Shown: piece by piece, positions 23,453 to 34,993 of the stretch
Numbering within the stretch: position 1 is the stretch's first letter
Layout: each line of letters opens with the position of its first letter
DNA from: Phycomyces blakesleeanus NRRL 1555(-)
Lineage: Eukaryota > Mucoromycota > Mucoromycetes > Mucorales > Phycomycetaceae
DNA: 64,000 bases
Assembly (NCBI RefSeq): GCF_001638985.1
Contig: NW_017265136.1
Coordinates: forward strand, 2,030,269 to 2,094,268
Reading direction: 5' to 3'
The notes under the pieces: generated by a model
What the model was told of the DNA's origin: nothing
Seen by the model: the letters and a program-made list of their open reading frames with translations, nothing else
Databases searched by the model: none
Position numbers and translations under genes: made by a program

Positions 23453-26194
23453 ATGAACTTCCTTTGGTCATTAGGATCACCCAAGAAGACTGTAAGCCCT
23501 AAAACACACATACACACACACACACGCATATATACATATATATATATACCAAGCTCGACACCAGAATTCTTATATATTATCGTTATTATTTTATTTTATT
23601 ATTTATTTATTTTTAAAAAAAAAAGGAGCCAGTGCCAAATGGCCTTGTACCAACTACCCCATCTCAACAGTCTTTCAGACCTATGAACAATGCATTTCGT
23701 AAAGGTGTTCAATACAACAGTATGTTCAGTGTAATTACCAAAACGATGCATTCCAATTCATAATTATTATTTGATTATACTTGCATATAGTGAAGGTTGT
23801 TTTACGCGGTGATGTCATGACAGGAAAATCATTACTTTGTATGTAAAAAGACACGCTCATTCCGACCTATGCTTTATATTTGAATAACGTCTTTCTTTTT
23901 ATTATTATTATTTTAAAAATCCATATATCAGTTAATCGTCTTCAAGGAGAAGAATATGAAGAGACTTACCAATCTACGCCACAAATCCAAGTAGCCAATA
24001 TTCCCTGGCAATACAAAGGTAACAAAGCAAAAAAAAAGAGAGAGAGTAGCCACTTTGACTGGTGAATAAAGGAATAGAATCATCTGTTTTAAACAAATTA
24101 TGGTATATAGATAGCAATGATATTGTCAAGATAGAGATTTGGGATGTAGTCGATAAGGCTCACAACAATAGCTCCAAGAAAGGAGACGGCGCAATTAAGC
24201 TTCAACATGGCGCCATTCCAGAAGACACACCTGCTGCATCAAACACAACCGAGTCTACTGAACTTGCGTTGGACGCTTCGACTGTAGATGTCTATAGAAA
24301 TGCTCAGGCAGCATTGTTCTTATTTGACGTGACAAAACCATGGACATTTGATTATGTAAATCAAGAATTAGCCAATGTTCCAAGCAACATGGCTGTTCTT
24401 ATTCTTGTAAGTCGTATGTAGAATTCAAATGGCATCTTTTGACGTAGATAGAATGTACAAATCCACTAAATTTATTCATATATATACGCGTGTGTTCAGG
24501 GCAACTTTTGTGATAAGAGGTAGGTATGTAAAAAAATATAGATTTATCTTACAACGCATTAAGAGTCAAAAGCTGAGATTATATCAAAATATAGAGTGGA
24601 TCTACGTGCTTTTATTGGTTGTATCAATGTTTTCTAAGCAGAATATATATGTATTCTTTTTTTATAGTCAGGAACGCAAAGTCACCACAGAAGAAATTCA
24701 CGCTACACTATATGAGCACAATAAGCAGCGGATTGATGATGGAGCTATCAAACCTAATCTTATTCGCTATGCAGAGACGAGCCTAAAGTCCGGAATGGGG
24801 TTAAAATATATATACGAATACTTTGGTGTTCCATTTTTACAATTAATGGTGAGCTTCGATATAGTAAGGCAAGCAAAAGCCGATACTAATCTGGGTTAAA
24901 ATTATGAATCAGATGGATACATTGAGAAAGCAGTTGGAGATCAAGTCGCATGAGATAATAGATCTGCTTGTTGGATTGGATTCACAAGAAGATGTTCCTG
25001 ATAGTATGAGAAGAAGAAGAGGCCAAGACAACTTTGACCAACGTAGGCTAAAAATTAATGATGTGTTTTATTTAAAAAAGAAGAAAAGAAAAGAGAAAAA
25101 ACGGCCATTAAGTCTAGTTTGATTAGCTGCTGAACCTCATCTGGCACGTCAACGGGAAGAATTAAAAGAAGCATGGGAAAATGAACTCGAGGAGCTGGAG
25201 AAGCATCGTAAAGTATCTTAATAGCATAAATGGTAATAGCAGTACCTCACCTCCTTTGCCTTAGAATCCCCTCTGCTGGATATTAGCCACGAAGCGTTTG
25301 CTAGACAAGACACGCCCTCACCTCCCATTGCACCCGTAAAGATACAAAAAAGACAGGGCTCACTTGTACCTCCTACCGAAACTCCGCCACCTGTTGTCGA
25401 TCATTTAGACTCTGGCTCCTTGGAAGATGACTGGTTTGGAGACGATGGAGGAAAAGATGATTCTTTTAAACTTCCTCTCAATTTAAAATCATCGGCAGCA
25501 GACTCAGACAATGAGTATGACGGAAATCCTATGGTGGCTGGAGATGAGGATGTGGAATCGGTTGAATACTTTAACGACACAACATCTCACCCACGTGTGG
25601 AACGCTTGGCTTCGCTTCAGATAATCTCAGACGATGAAAAAGAAGAAGAAGAGAAACAGGGTGTTGTGTCCACAACTTATAGAAGTGAACTAGACGATGT
25701 GTGGACAATGTCAAACAATACAAACGAAGACATACGCCCAGTAGACATTGGGTCTGAGAGTGATGAAGATATATTACCCAGACTCAATAGCGAGAACTTT
25801 GGAGATTCGTTTGCCGCAGATCGGTTACGCGTGGATTCATCGTTTGGCTTTGGGGTCTATGAAGAAATTGGGGGAGACGGTGGCAATCCTTGGAGTCTTG
25901 ACAAAAATACCCGAGATGAACATTCGCATTCGCATGAGCCAGAAGACGTAAGTTTTTTTTTCTTTCTATTGACTTTATTTATACAACTTAAGTGATATGA
26001 GCGATTTACTAAATGGTTTATTGGTAATATATATTGACCAGCTACAAAAAACTGTCCTCGTACAAGACGACCAGCCAGTAAAGGAGAGTATAGTCAAGGA
26101 AATAGGAGACATCCCCAAGAAGAAGAAGCCGTCAAAAAAAAAGTCAAAGGAGTCTTCGGGAAAAAAAAAGAAATCAAAGAGAGCTAATGCCTAA
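23453..26194 (+). CDS. RABL6-like (Rab-like protein 6) GTPase
   Basis: Eleven exons: 23453-23491, 23626-23719, 23791-23838, 23932-24018, 24111-24406, 24500-24519, 24668-24848, 24913-25042, 25127-25207, 25265-25947, 26042-26194; 603 aa, all phases consistent. The GTPase domain has KGVQYNMKVVLRGD, P-loop GDVMTGKS (about residues 51-58), switch-like TPQIQVANIPWQYK, IVKIEIWDVVDK, and LFLFDVTKPWTFDYV. A 20-nt exon supplies GNFCDK, at the GNYRD position of animal RABL6. The second half carries the RYAETSLKSGMGLKYI and FGVPFLQL blocks, an acidic linker with the conserved GNPMVAG motif near residue 413, and a Lys-rich C-terminus, as in animal RABL6/Parf. The C-terminal cysteine of prenylated Rabs is absent. 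Animal RABL6 is linked to cell-cycle control; its fungal role is unknown. Confidence 0.88.
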
Positions 26195-27058
26195 AGAGAC
26201 TAGAAGAAAATGAAGCAGAATGAATGAAAAGGGGAGAAAACCTTCAAGGTATTTGTAACAATAATAATAATAAAAATCTATACGAATTGTTCTTTATATA
26301 AATATTCGTAGATTAAAGAAGTATATAAAAAAAAGGGGGCTTTTATAATACGCATTTAGACGTCAAGTTCGTTTAGTCACAAGAGAATTCCAACTAAGAA
26401 ATTGAAGACTCCTCTCTTTTGAAGAATGTCTTTAATGCTTGGCAGAGGATAATTTAGACATTCTGTGAGTTGGAATTGCTTCTTGCACACGACAGCAAAA
26501 TCAACTTTCTCGGGTAATTAGCGATCGCCGGTACTGTAGGCACAATAAACCTTGTTAATCAGAGTGTGGATAATGTATTGACACCTTCATATGCACTCTA
26601 TTGTTGTTGTTGCTGTTTTGTGTCTGTCCAAATATCGCTACCAGCCGAAAGCAGAGGACTCCGGAAATCTAATATTCAAACCCCATCATCATCATATAGA
26701 TGGACTTGTACGATACGTTTTTTTCTTGGTTGTTATAGCAACAACATCTTTGCTTCGTAATCATGAGCTATACATTTATTACAAGTGCCATTTCCTCTCC
26801 TTTGTTATATTGACTTTTTATGGAGAATTTGATCGTCCAAAGTATGGATGAACAAACCTGGGGACTTTTTTTTTTTAAAAAAAAAAAAGACAACCGGAAA
26901 CGCTGGTCCTCCTTTAATTTCTTCTCTTTATTGTTCTTGATTATTTTCGAATTCCTCTTTCTCATAATTCTTTGATATGATATCGTCATCTTCCGTTAGG
27001 TAAAGAACAGAAAAACACATACACACAACGTTTGATGCGTGAATAGTTACTGACTAGA
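26195..27058. other. Intergenic region between RABL6-like and kinesin genes
   Basis: This 860-base spacer holds a 46-codon minus-strand open stretch at 26377-26517 with coding-like composition (peptide pieces VDFAVVCKKQFQL and IKDILQKRGVF). It has no start codon and is flanked by stops. An A/T homopolymer palindrome lies at about 26867-26893. Neither is assigned a function. Confidence 0.45.
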
Positions 27059-30000
27059 ATGGTCGGTAGAGTGGCTGTTCGTGTCAGACCATTGACTGAG
27101 CAAGAAAAACAAACAAATGGGGGCCAAAAGATAGAAATCACTCCAAATCAGCCTCAAATTTCTGTGGGATCCAACCGACTATTCACATTCGATTATGTTT
27201 ATCCGCCCTCAGCAAACCAAGAACAAGTTTACACCACGTGTGTTATACCACTTTTGAGTAGCTTTGTGAAAGGGTAAGAAATATTATATGACTTTTTGTA
27301 TGAACACATATATTATATGTATTGTTGTGTATGTGTGTGTACAGGCACAAATGGGTTCAACTGATACTAATATTGTTTGTTGTTGTTTTTATTGTTGTGC
27401 TCCCCAGTTACAATGCTACTATTCTTGCTTATGGGTAAATTTACTCAGCCCCAAAACACAAAATAATTGAGACATATCCTACAAAACAAAAACAAAAAGC
27501 GACTAACTATAAAATTCTTCCACCTACGATATTTTACATTCTATAGTCAGACAGGCAGCGGAAAGACTTACAGTATGGGTATCGGGATAGATTCCACTAA
27601 CAACGAGCTACATCGTGGAATCGTTCCTCGGTTTGTCTATTCACTCTTTGAGCGCGTGGAAAGCATGCGGTCTGTCTACCATTCATGCCAGATATTTGTT
27701 TCATTTTTGGAATTGCACAATGAGGATCTTGTGGACCTTTTGAGCCCTGTGAAACGTGAGGGACTCAACCTGTGCATCCGTGAAGATAGCCATGGACAAA
27801 TATCTTGGACCGGCGTACGAGAAGAGGTTGTGACTACACCCAAAGAACTTCTTAGGCAAGTTGAGAACCGTAATTTGAATTATGTGCGTGTCCAGTCAAA
27901 ACTTACTAGTATACTAGCTTCCTAAGCATGGGTTCAATGGCCCGGAAAACAGCCAGCACAGATATGAACAATGTGTCTTCAAGATCGCATGCTATATTTT
28001 CAGTCATTTTGAAACAAACCATAGTTTCTAAAGATAGTCAAAGTATGGATGAGACAGGCGTTAAGAAGCTGGTCTCGAAATTTCATTTTGTCGACTTGGC
28101 CGGATCGGAAAGAGTAAGCAAAAGATTAACCTGTCCTTAGCTGCAATAGCGTTGTGGTGTTAATCGGTCGATATATATATATATATACGCAATCATAGTT
28201 AAAACGGACAAACGCCATTGGAGACCGTGCGAAGGAGGGCATCTCTATTAATGCCGGGCTCTCTGCCCTAGGAAATGTCATTTCTGCCCTTGGAGATGTT
28301 TCTAGACGGGCATCACACATCCCTTATCGCGATTCTAAACTCACTCGCTTACTTCAAGACAGTTTAGGAGGCAGCAGTCAAACCCTGATGTTAGCATGTG
28401 CCTCTCCATCGGAACTTAATACAGCCGAAACCCTCAACACACTAAAATATGCCAACCGAGCCAGGAATATCCGTAATAAGGTTGTGGTAAATCAGCAACT
28501 TGAACAAGAAGAGAAGAGCCTCAAGGCTACCGTCAGTCAATTGAAAGAAGAGCTCAAGGGAACAAACGAATTCCTGCGTGCCGTCAATGATGAAATGGAC
28601 ACATTAAAGATAGAGAACGATAATCTGCAAGCCATGGTGACAAAACTTCAAATATCACTAGTGGCTGTAGAAGAAGAGAGAAATAAGTTAAGAGCTCAAA
28701 TAAAAATGCAGGTAAAGGCAAAGGAACAGGCACAAGTACAGATGCAAACGCAAGCAGAAGTACAGGCACAAGTACAGGCACAAGTACAAGCACAAGTACA
28801 AGCACAAGTACAAGCACAGGTACAAGCACAAGTGCAAGCACAAGTACAAGCACAGGTTCAAGCGTACACAAGAGCACAAGCTCAAGCTCAAGTTCAAGCA
28901 CAGATACAAGCGCAGGCGCAGGCGCAGGCAATAGAAGAAGCAACCGAAGTGTCAGTAGCTACGGGGGGTTCAAGTCGGCTTGTGGAAGCATATCGATCAA
29001 GACAAGCCAAAAAAAGTATATCTAACTCTACAACAGACGAACCATACAATACACCGTCTGTTAATTCCCTTTTGGAACCACCTTCACCACGGCCTCTGTC
29101 GAGATCTATGTTCAAGAAGCGATCAGAAAAGCCTTCAACACCGATACTTAAATTAATTAGGCCTATCAAATCCACCAGATCGACAAAGATGGTAAAACCG
29201 ACCAAAATCATCAGGCAGGGCTTGCGATCTCCACGTCTTCCGGCGTCTCCCTTGAACCCTTCTCACGAAATAAACCATACTACCAAAAATCTGGGATTAA
29301 ACAAGGCTTCACAGAGTATTTTAAAGCCACCAAATGTACTTTCAACCTCACGATTATGCCGGGAAGATATCGAACTGCTACTTCAGGAGTCACAACATGC
29401 CCGGCGATCCATTCGGCAAGTTAAAGTTAAAATGAGAGAAGATGCTGAATTTTTGAAAGCATTCAAGGTCAAGATACAAACAAAGATATATGTCTTTTTT
29501 TTCTGGACATTTTATTATTGTACTGATTTCTCTTTCGTTGTATTACCTAGGCATCTGCAACTTATTATAGCTGTATAGATACAAAGGATAATAACCGAAA
29601 CGATCTTTTAATGGATATACCGTGGGATATGATGTCTCCGACCTATCGATTTTTAAACAAAGAAGTATGAAATGGAATTTGTCATCTTTGTATTCTTATT
29701 TACTAATCACATGGACTTTTATCTTCATAAACCAAAACCAAAAAACAGCGCATATGCTTAGGAAATATGTTCATGTCACCTTCCCGAAAGGAAACCATTA
29801 TTCTTAAATTATTAACCAGATTCCAAGAAAACATTGACACCACACAGCATCTCATGGATCTTCTAGAAAAGAGTCAGGGTGCCTTGTACGAACGTGTTAA
29901 TCCCTCGCGGAAACGTAAGGGTTTGGGATCTAAAGAGCCAATTGAAATTAGGCTGAACCATCCTACAGAATATGAGACACTTATGAGAGAATACAAAAAA

Positions 30001-30423
30001 CTAAAGGAGACATTACAGTCTACTCAGCTCCAGAATACAAAGACTATTGCGCGATGGAAAGAGGTGTCAGAGCGAGCCGTATGCGATACCAAACGATTAC
30101 TGCATAGAATGCGACAAGAGTCTAGAGAGCTACAAGATCAGTATGGCGAGTATCAACAAACTATCCGTGACCTTGAAAAAGAGCAGGAGGATATGGATTT
30201 AGAGCCAATAACGACTGAAGAGACATTGGAAGCACAGCTTTACAAGACTGCCGCGATATTAAAGAAAGCACTTGTGTTCTCTGAGAGTAAGCGACATGGA
30301 AACAAAATTGATCAGACATCTCCTTATATTTCGTTGAAGAGCAATGTACGAGGCCCTCAGTGTGAAAATGTAAAAATACAACATGGGCGCATCCCTCGAA
30401 GCCGGGCTTTGATCCATCGCTAA
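27059..30423 (+). CDS. Kinesin motor protein, kinesin-4 (KIF4/KIF21) type
   Basis: Seven exons: 27059-27273, 27408-27434, 27547 to about 27855/27859, about 27910/27927-28113, 28199-29467, 29551-29664, 29749-30423; about 930-938 aa. The N-terminal motor starts VAVRVRPL. It has [20 protein letters not shown] (P-loop near residue 80, built across two tiny splices), [26 protein letters not shown] (switch I), FVDLAGSE (switch II), and [16 protein letters not shown]. The short neck is followed at once by coiled coil. The [16 protein letters not shown] and SLGG features match kinesin-4, microtubule motors acting in chromosome organisation or microtubule-length control. A Gln-Ala-Gln-Val repeat interrupts the coiled coil. 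The C-terminal part has a proline/basic linker and more coiled coil. The boundary of the third intron is ambiguous between a GC-AG and a GT-AG model, both in frame. Confidence 0.9.
28733..28935 (+). repeat. Coding minisatellite (Gln-Ala-Gln-Val)n in kinesin
   Basis: Tandem 12-base units close to GTACAAGCACAA encode a run of QAQV tetrapeptides, about nine near-perfect, then degenerate QAQ/RAQ units. The array lies inside the kinesin stalk coiled coil. Because the unit is a multiple of three, copy-number change keeps the frame. Confidence 0.9.
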
Positions 30424-31239
30424 TATATCCTGTAAAAATATAGACGATTCTTAGTAATAAACCTACCTACCTACTTACTTACCTACCTACCTACCTATTT
30501 ATTTATTTATTTTTCTATATATTAATAGATTTTGTAAGTTTATTAAATGTATTCTAATTCAAGAAATATTTCATTTTATTTTATATTAAATAGTAATGAA
30601 ATAAGAAAGCTTATTTATTTATATAGTTTTCAGGTTCTATACTCGATCATAAAACTGTCAATCTAATAACTGTTCGACAGTGAAAGTGGTGCAGATCAAA
30701 AATAAATAAATAATAAGCGCTATATTTTGACACATTTAAACCAACTGCTAGTTTCCTTTTTGTTTTCATTTTAAAGCTTACTGGTGTGTAGAGTATAGAA
30801 AAGACATTATTCTATGTATCTATTAACAGAGTAACTTTACATAGACTGCATATGCTTGAAAATAAAGAAGAGTGAATGGTACATTTTATAGGTAGATTAT
30901 CTTTAGTATTATCAACACTGAATAAGATGTCATACAATAACACACTAGGTAGACTCTATAGCAGTGTACCTCTTTATTTTAAAATAATACAATGCGTTAA
31001 ATAATTTACCACAGAAAGAATTAGTCCCTGCTGCTTTTATTTGAGGGCCTTGAAAAAGACGAAAGTAGTTGTATCGGACGACCTTCCACAAAAAGAAATT
31101 ATATTAAATTTATAAAGCACACACACACACAGCTGCTTTCAAAGTTTACCCCTGAAACATTGCTCACTGATTAAAATCACTCAGGAACACATAATGAAGT
31201 AAATAAATTTGTTTACAATTCCAACACTACAGACCTCCT
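30424..31239. other. Intergenic region with tetranucleotide repeat
   Basis: AT-rich spacer downstream of the kinesin gene. An (ACCT)n array grading into (ATTT)n lies at about 30461-30513, just past the stop codon. A CA run lies near 31120-31130. No gene is seen. Confidence 0.55.
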
Positions 31240-33725
31240 TCTTACCAATAAAGTTCATATCTTCTTTATTATCCTAGATAATTAAGCTCTTCTCAGCCAG
31301 AATACCATTCCTGTTACCTTGGCTCGCAATGTTAATCCTGTAAGTGTTACTTCGAACATAGACAGAGTCGCCAGCAACAATGAGATCTGTGAGCTCGTCG
31401 TTCAAAGTGTCAGATTTGATGTGTCTTATATACACAATCAATTGGAAATACAGTATATTATTGGTGAGGCACCTTTTGCCAACCTCAAAACACGGAGCAA
31501 AGAAACCGTCCTCAGTGTCACCTTTAATAGTTTGATAAGAGCAGATTCTCCTGGAGTCTCCTTGGATTTTAACATCGCAAAGAACAATATTTACAGAATT
31601 CCTACTTTCATAGCTGTTATATAGCTTTATGACAAGGCAACCTTGTACACGCTTGCATTAACCGTTACGGCTAAATCCCTAGTGAGGGAGCAACTGTCTT
31701 GGATGTCTTTATTGTCCTCGGTGCTTTATCATCCCATAAAACATTAATCTCAAAATATATATTTCAACCCATATATAGTGGCTCGTTCTAAATCCGTGCC
31801 TTCTTAATGCTGGCATCTTGGTAGAAAAAAAAACTCCCCCATACCGCCAACTGTACCGTCTGCGATCTATAACCACGCCATTGCGACGAATCTGAAAACT
31901 TGACTAATGTTATATACTATTCCGCACATTCCAAGAACGTTGCTTGGGAAGATGTTGTTGCAGAATAGGTCGCCAACATTGTTTCTGTTGAATAAGTTAT
32001 GCATATAGCTACAAAAAACAACAAGGTCTTATCTTCTGTCAATTCTCCACATTTAGTCTTAGTTCTCTGTTGCTGCCCCAACCCGAAAGAGTCAGACACA
32101 CCTAGAAACTTTCCTACTTAATAATCAACCTAGTCTTTCCAATTTCCTCACCAAGTTCATTAGTATTTAAAAAATCACTCTTGGATTGACTATGAGTCAG
32201 AAAAAGACTCGAATTCAAGCCAAGCTTAATTACTGGAAATTTTAACTGTAACTTTTGCTGGCATAAATACATCTTGCCTTTTGTATAACTGCCTTCGGTA
32301 ACAATTCACCAATGCTATAACAGTACCCAAATTCTCGGTGGTTCTTAATTTCTCCAACAGCCTAAAAAAACGTGTATTGGCGTTATATTTTGCCTTCTCA
32401 CCATCACTCCCACCTCACAGGACGACCTTATTTTTTGCTTTATTCTCGTTCCCACTCTTTTTTTTTACTACTCACAAACCCACTCATAAATATCTCTTTC
32501 TTTGGCTTAGTGGTCCAGCTTGGGGTATGTTCTGTCAGCAATTGAGCAAGTATTATTTGAGACTACTTGACACTAGAAGTTAACAAATGTTTTGAAATTA
32601 CGTTGGGCATGACCCCCAACTCCTCCCTCATAATTCATATACTCGATTTAAATACGCTTTTTTTTCTTAACTTGTATTTCTACTTCAGTTTTGCTTTCAT
32701 TTTATGCCATTATTATACTCCTTTCATTATTTTATCTTTCTTCTTCCTTCACAACTCCCTTCTACAAGCTGTTTTACACATTCTTCCTTCAGATATTCTC
32801 TTATTCGCTCGGTTTTTTCGTCTAACCAGCTATTACTCATTTCATACCTTTACACACCATAGGGCCATTAATCTTACCGCATAGTATACCCCCCAATATA
32901 ATAAAGACAGATATGTGGGCACAAAATACCTTTCCGATCCATTCCTGTAGAAATGAATATCGGCAACCAACCCAGGACATATCTCATGTTCGTAAAAAAA
33001 TAGATTCACACCTTATCTCAGTACCACGACGAGGATATATATATATGTGTGTGTATGTGTGTTCTCATGATTCCTTTCTCTGCTGCTCTGTGGTCTGTTA
33101 GATACACCTGGATTAACTAATGACTGGGGGACTTTTGTGAAAACTGATCAGTTTGAAAGGCACCACTTCCACGAGGCTTGTGCTGTATCACATAGGTGTC
33201 ACCTCTTTCCTACTCCATTTTAATGTCCTCCCACTGACATTTCATCTAGAAAGGTTTTGTGGCGGCCCAACCCATACAACTCACCTTTCTTATGGTAAAG
33301 AATTCTCTGAGATAGGGCTTCTACAATTTATTTGCTCTTCCAATGCACTTTCTCTCCTTCCTACAGCATGCTCTACTAGCCATGTCGTATTGATCCAGAT
33401 AATATATATTGTTTGTTCTGTTCTTGTACCAAAAAGCTTAAAGTGTGTGATACAGAACTTCAGCAAATATATTTCACTGGGTTCAATCCCGATGTTGCTT
33501 GAATTTACACCAGTACTCGCCTCTCTCCGTATGTCTTCCTCTCTCTTCAGATTGAGGTTGCCACAACTTACCATTCAGTCTATCTAGCATGTATATAGCA
33601 GGTTTCTTTGAAGCCAAGCCAATTACTACTATTAAAGATGTACATGGCCCATTGGTAGCTAAGAAAGTTAGACTTTCTTTATCTTTTTCCCTTTCATATT
33701 CACTCTTTCCTGAGTATGGTGCCAT
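31240..33725 (-). pseudogene. Decayed, unidentified coding region
   Basis: This stretch is less AT-rich than its surroundings. It shows several coding-like minus-strand segments in different frames, none with a complete gene. Examples are an open stretch of about 115 codons at about 31277-31622 (with IQGDSRRICS, GFFAPCFEVGKRC and IVAGDSVYVRSNTY), a segment near 31660-31745 (NVLWDDKAPRTIK, then in another frame DSCSLTRDLAVTVNASVYK), a short piece near 31855-31890 (RNGVVIDRRRYSWRYGG), and two frames at about 33290-33725 starting MAPYSGKSEYER. Stops and frame changes separate them. This looks like an old gene or mobile-element relic. Cysteine and beta-strand-like patterns would suit a secreted or virion-like structural protein, but I do not recognise the family. 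Part of the region could also be unrelated C+T-rich DNA (32290-32900). Confidence 0.4.
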
Positions 33726-34993
33726 TATCTAATTTTGTATGTTTTGTATTATAAATATCTGAATTTCGTGACATATTTTCAGGGAATAGTATATCGTATA
33801 TATTTACTTGTTATATTTAAAGAACCGCGAATTGTATGCGACAGCCGTATCAATAAAGATAAAAGAATAAATAAAAAATAATTGATTTTTTGTTGTCCCC
33901 AAACCAGAACTATATATTATGCAATCAAATAACAGGCTGGCTGTTATAATTAAGTTGATCCAGACTAGAAGATTAAAAGCCATCTCCAAGACTTTCCCTT
34001 ACAAATTTCGTACTCGAACCTTATTATTATTTTTTAAAAAATAAAATAAAATATCATTGTCTTCAAGAAATCAATCAAAAGTAATGGTAGTCGAAACTTG
34101 AATGGGACGCAATTTTCTTTTTGTCAGTTTATTATGGAATAGCTACATATAGCTATTATACTTATTGTCTGTCGTTTGTAGCTGTGAGTTGTACCTAAAA
34201 AAAGTTCATTTAAAGAATATTTGATAACTATATACATATCTCATTTGGATCTATTGAAAGCCCCTCGATCACATATGTATTATAGACTCTTAAAACCATT
34301 TTTCTTTCTTTCAACTCAAAAAGAGAATCTCTATATTTTAGCTTAATTAGCAGTAGGTAATTGATAATCAAAGTCGAATTGAATACATTGTATAGTAAAA
34401 AAAAACGTACATTTAAGTAATGAAAAGAGAGGTTTGACTGTTTGTATGGAGCTTGTTAAAAGCTATTGATAACAAAAGAGAGAGAGAGAGAGAGAAAAGA
34501 ATGTCAAGAAAATGAATAATAAACTATAGCGCAACTTTTTGTATAAAACACACACTTCAACCCAATTTCTATAACCAAAAAAAATGTGTTTGATAAGTAA
34601 ATATTATTGACAAATCTATTCTCCTTATTGCTACGATTACACATACAAGTATTGCAATATCCTTACAATATTCGTTTATCTTTCTTTCCTCTTGCTTGTT
34701 TCTCTTACATATACCACTTTACACTATTATATGTTCTATGCTTTACCAAAACAATAGAATCAATAACGGCGGTTATCGGCATTAAAAAGGAAACTGTCCC
34801 TGATTTTTTGTCTGCTGAATTCACATTTTTTTTGCGTCATCAATCATAATTCTCAGCGGAGATCATAAATACCCAAAAAAATTCTCGTGGATGTCATGGT
34901 CCTGACGTGTAAAAAAAAAAGTCCCCCGTAAACGCAAGAAATAACAATAAAAATCAGCAGGAAGCGCAAAAATATTCACCATTTCTTTTCTCA
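33726..34993. other. Intergenic region with (GA)n microsatellite
   Basis: AT-rich spacer holding an (AG)n tract at about 34478-34496 and the presumed promoter of the Gln/Met-rich protein gene. No gene or RNA is visible. Confidence 0.5.

Noticed and set aside
26860..26895. T-run followed by A-run, a perfect homopolymer palindrome (similar ones near 42875 and 48381)
   Set aside because: These occur at several places in this AT-rich DNA and need no special explanation; terminator function cannot be claimed for a fungal genome.
33475..33500. B-box-like GGGTTCAATCCC
   Set aside because: No A box, anticodon loop or acceptor stem around it; it lies in the decayed coding region.
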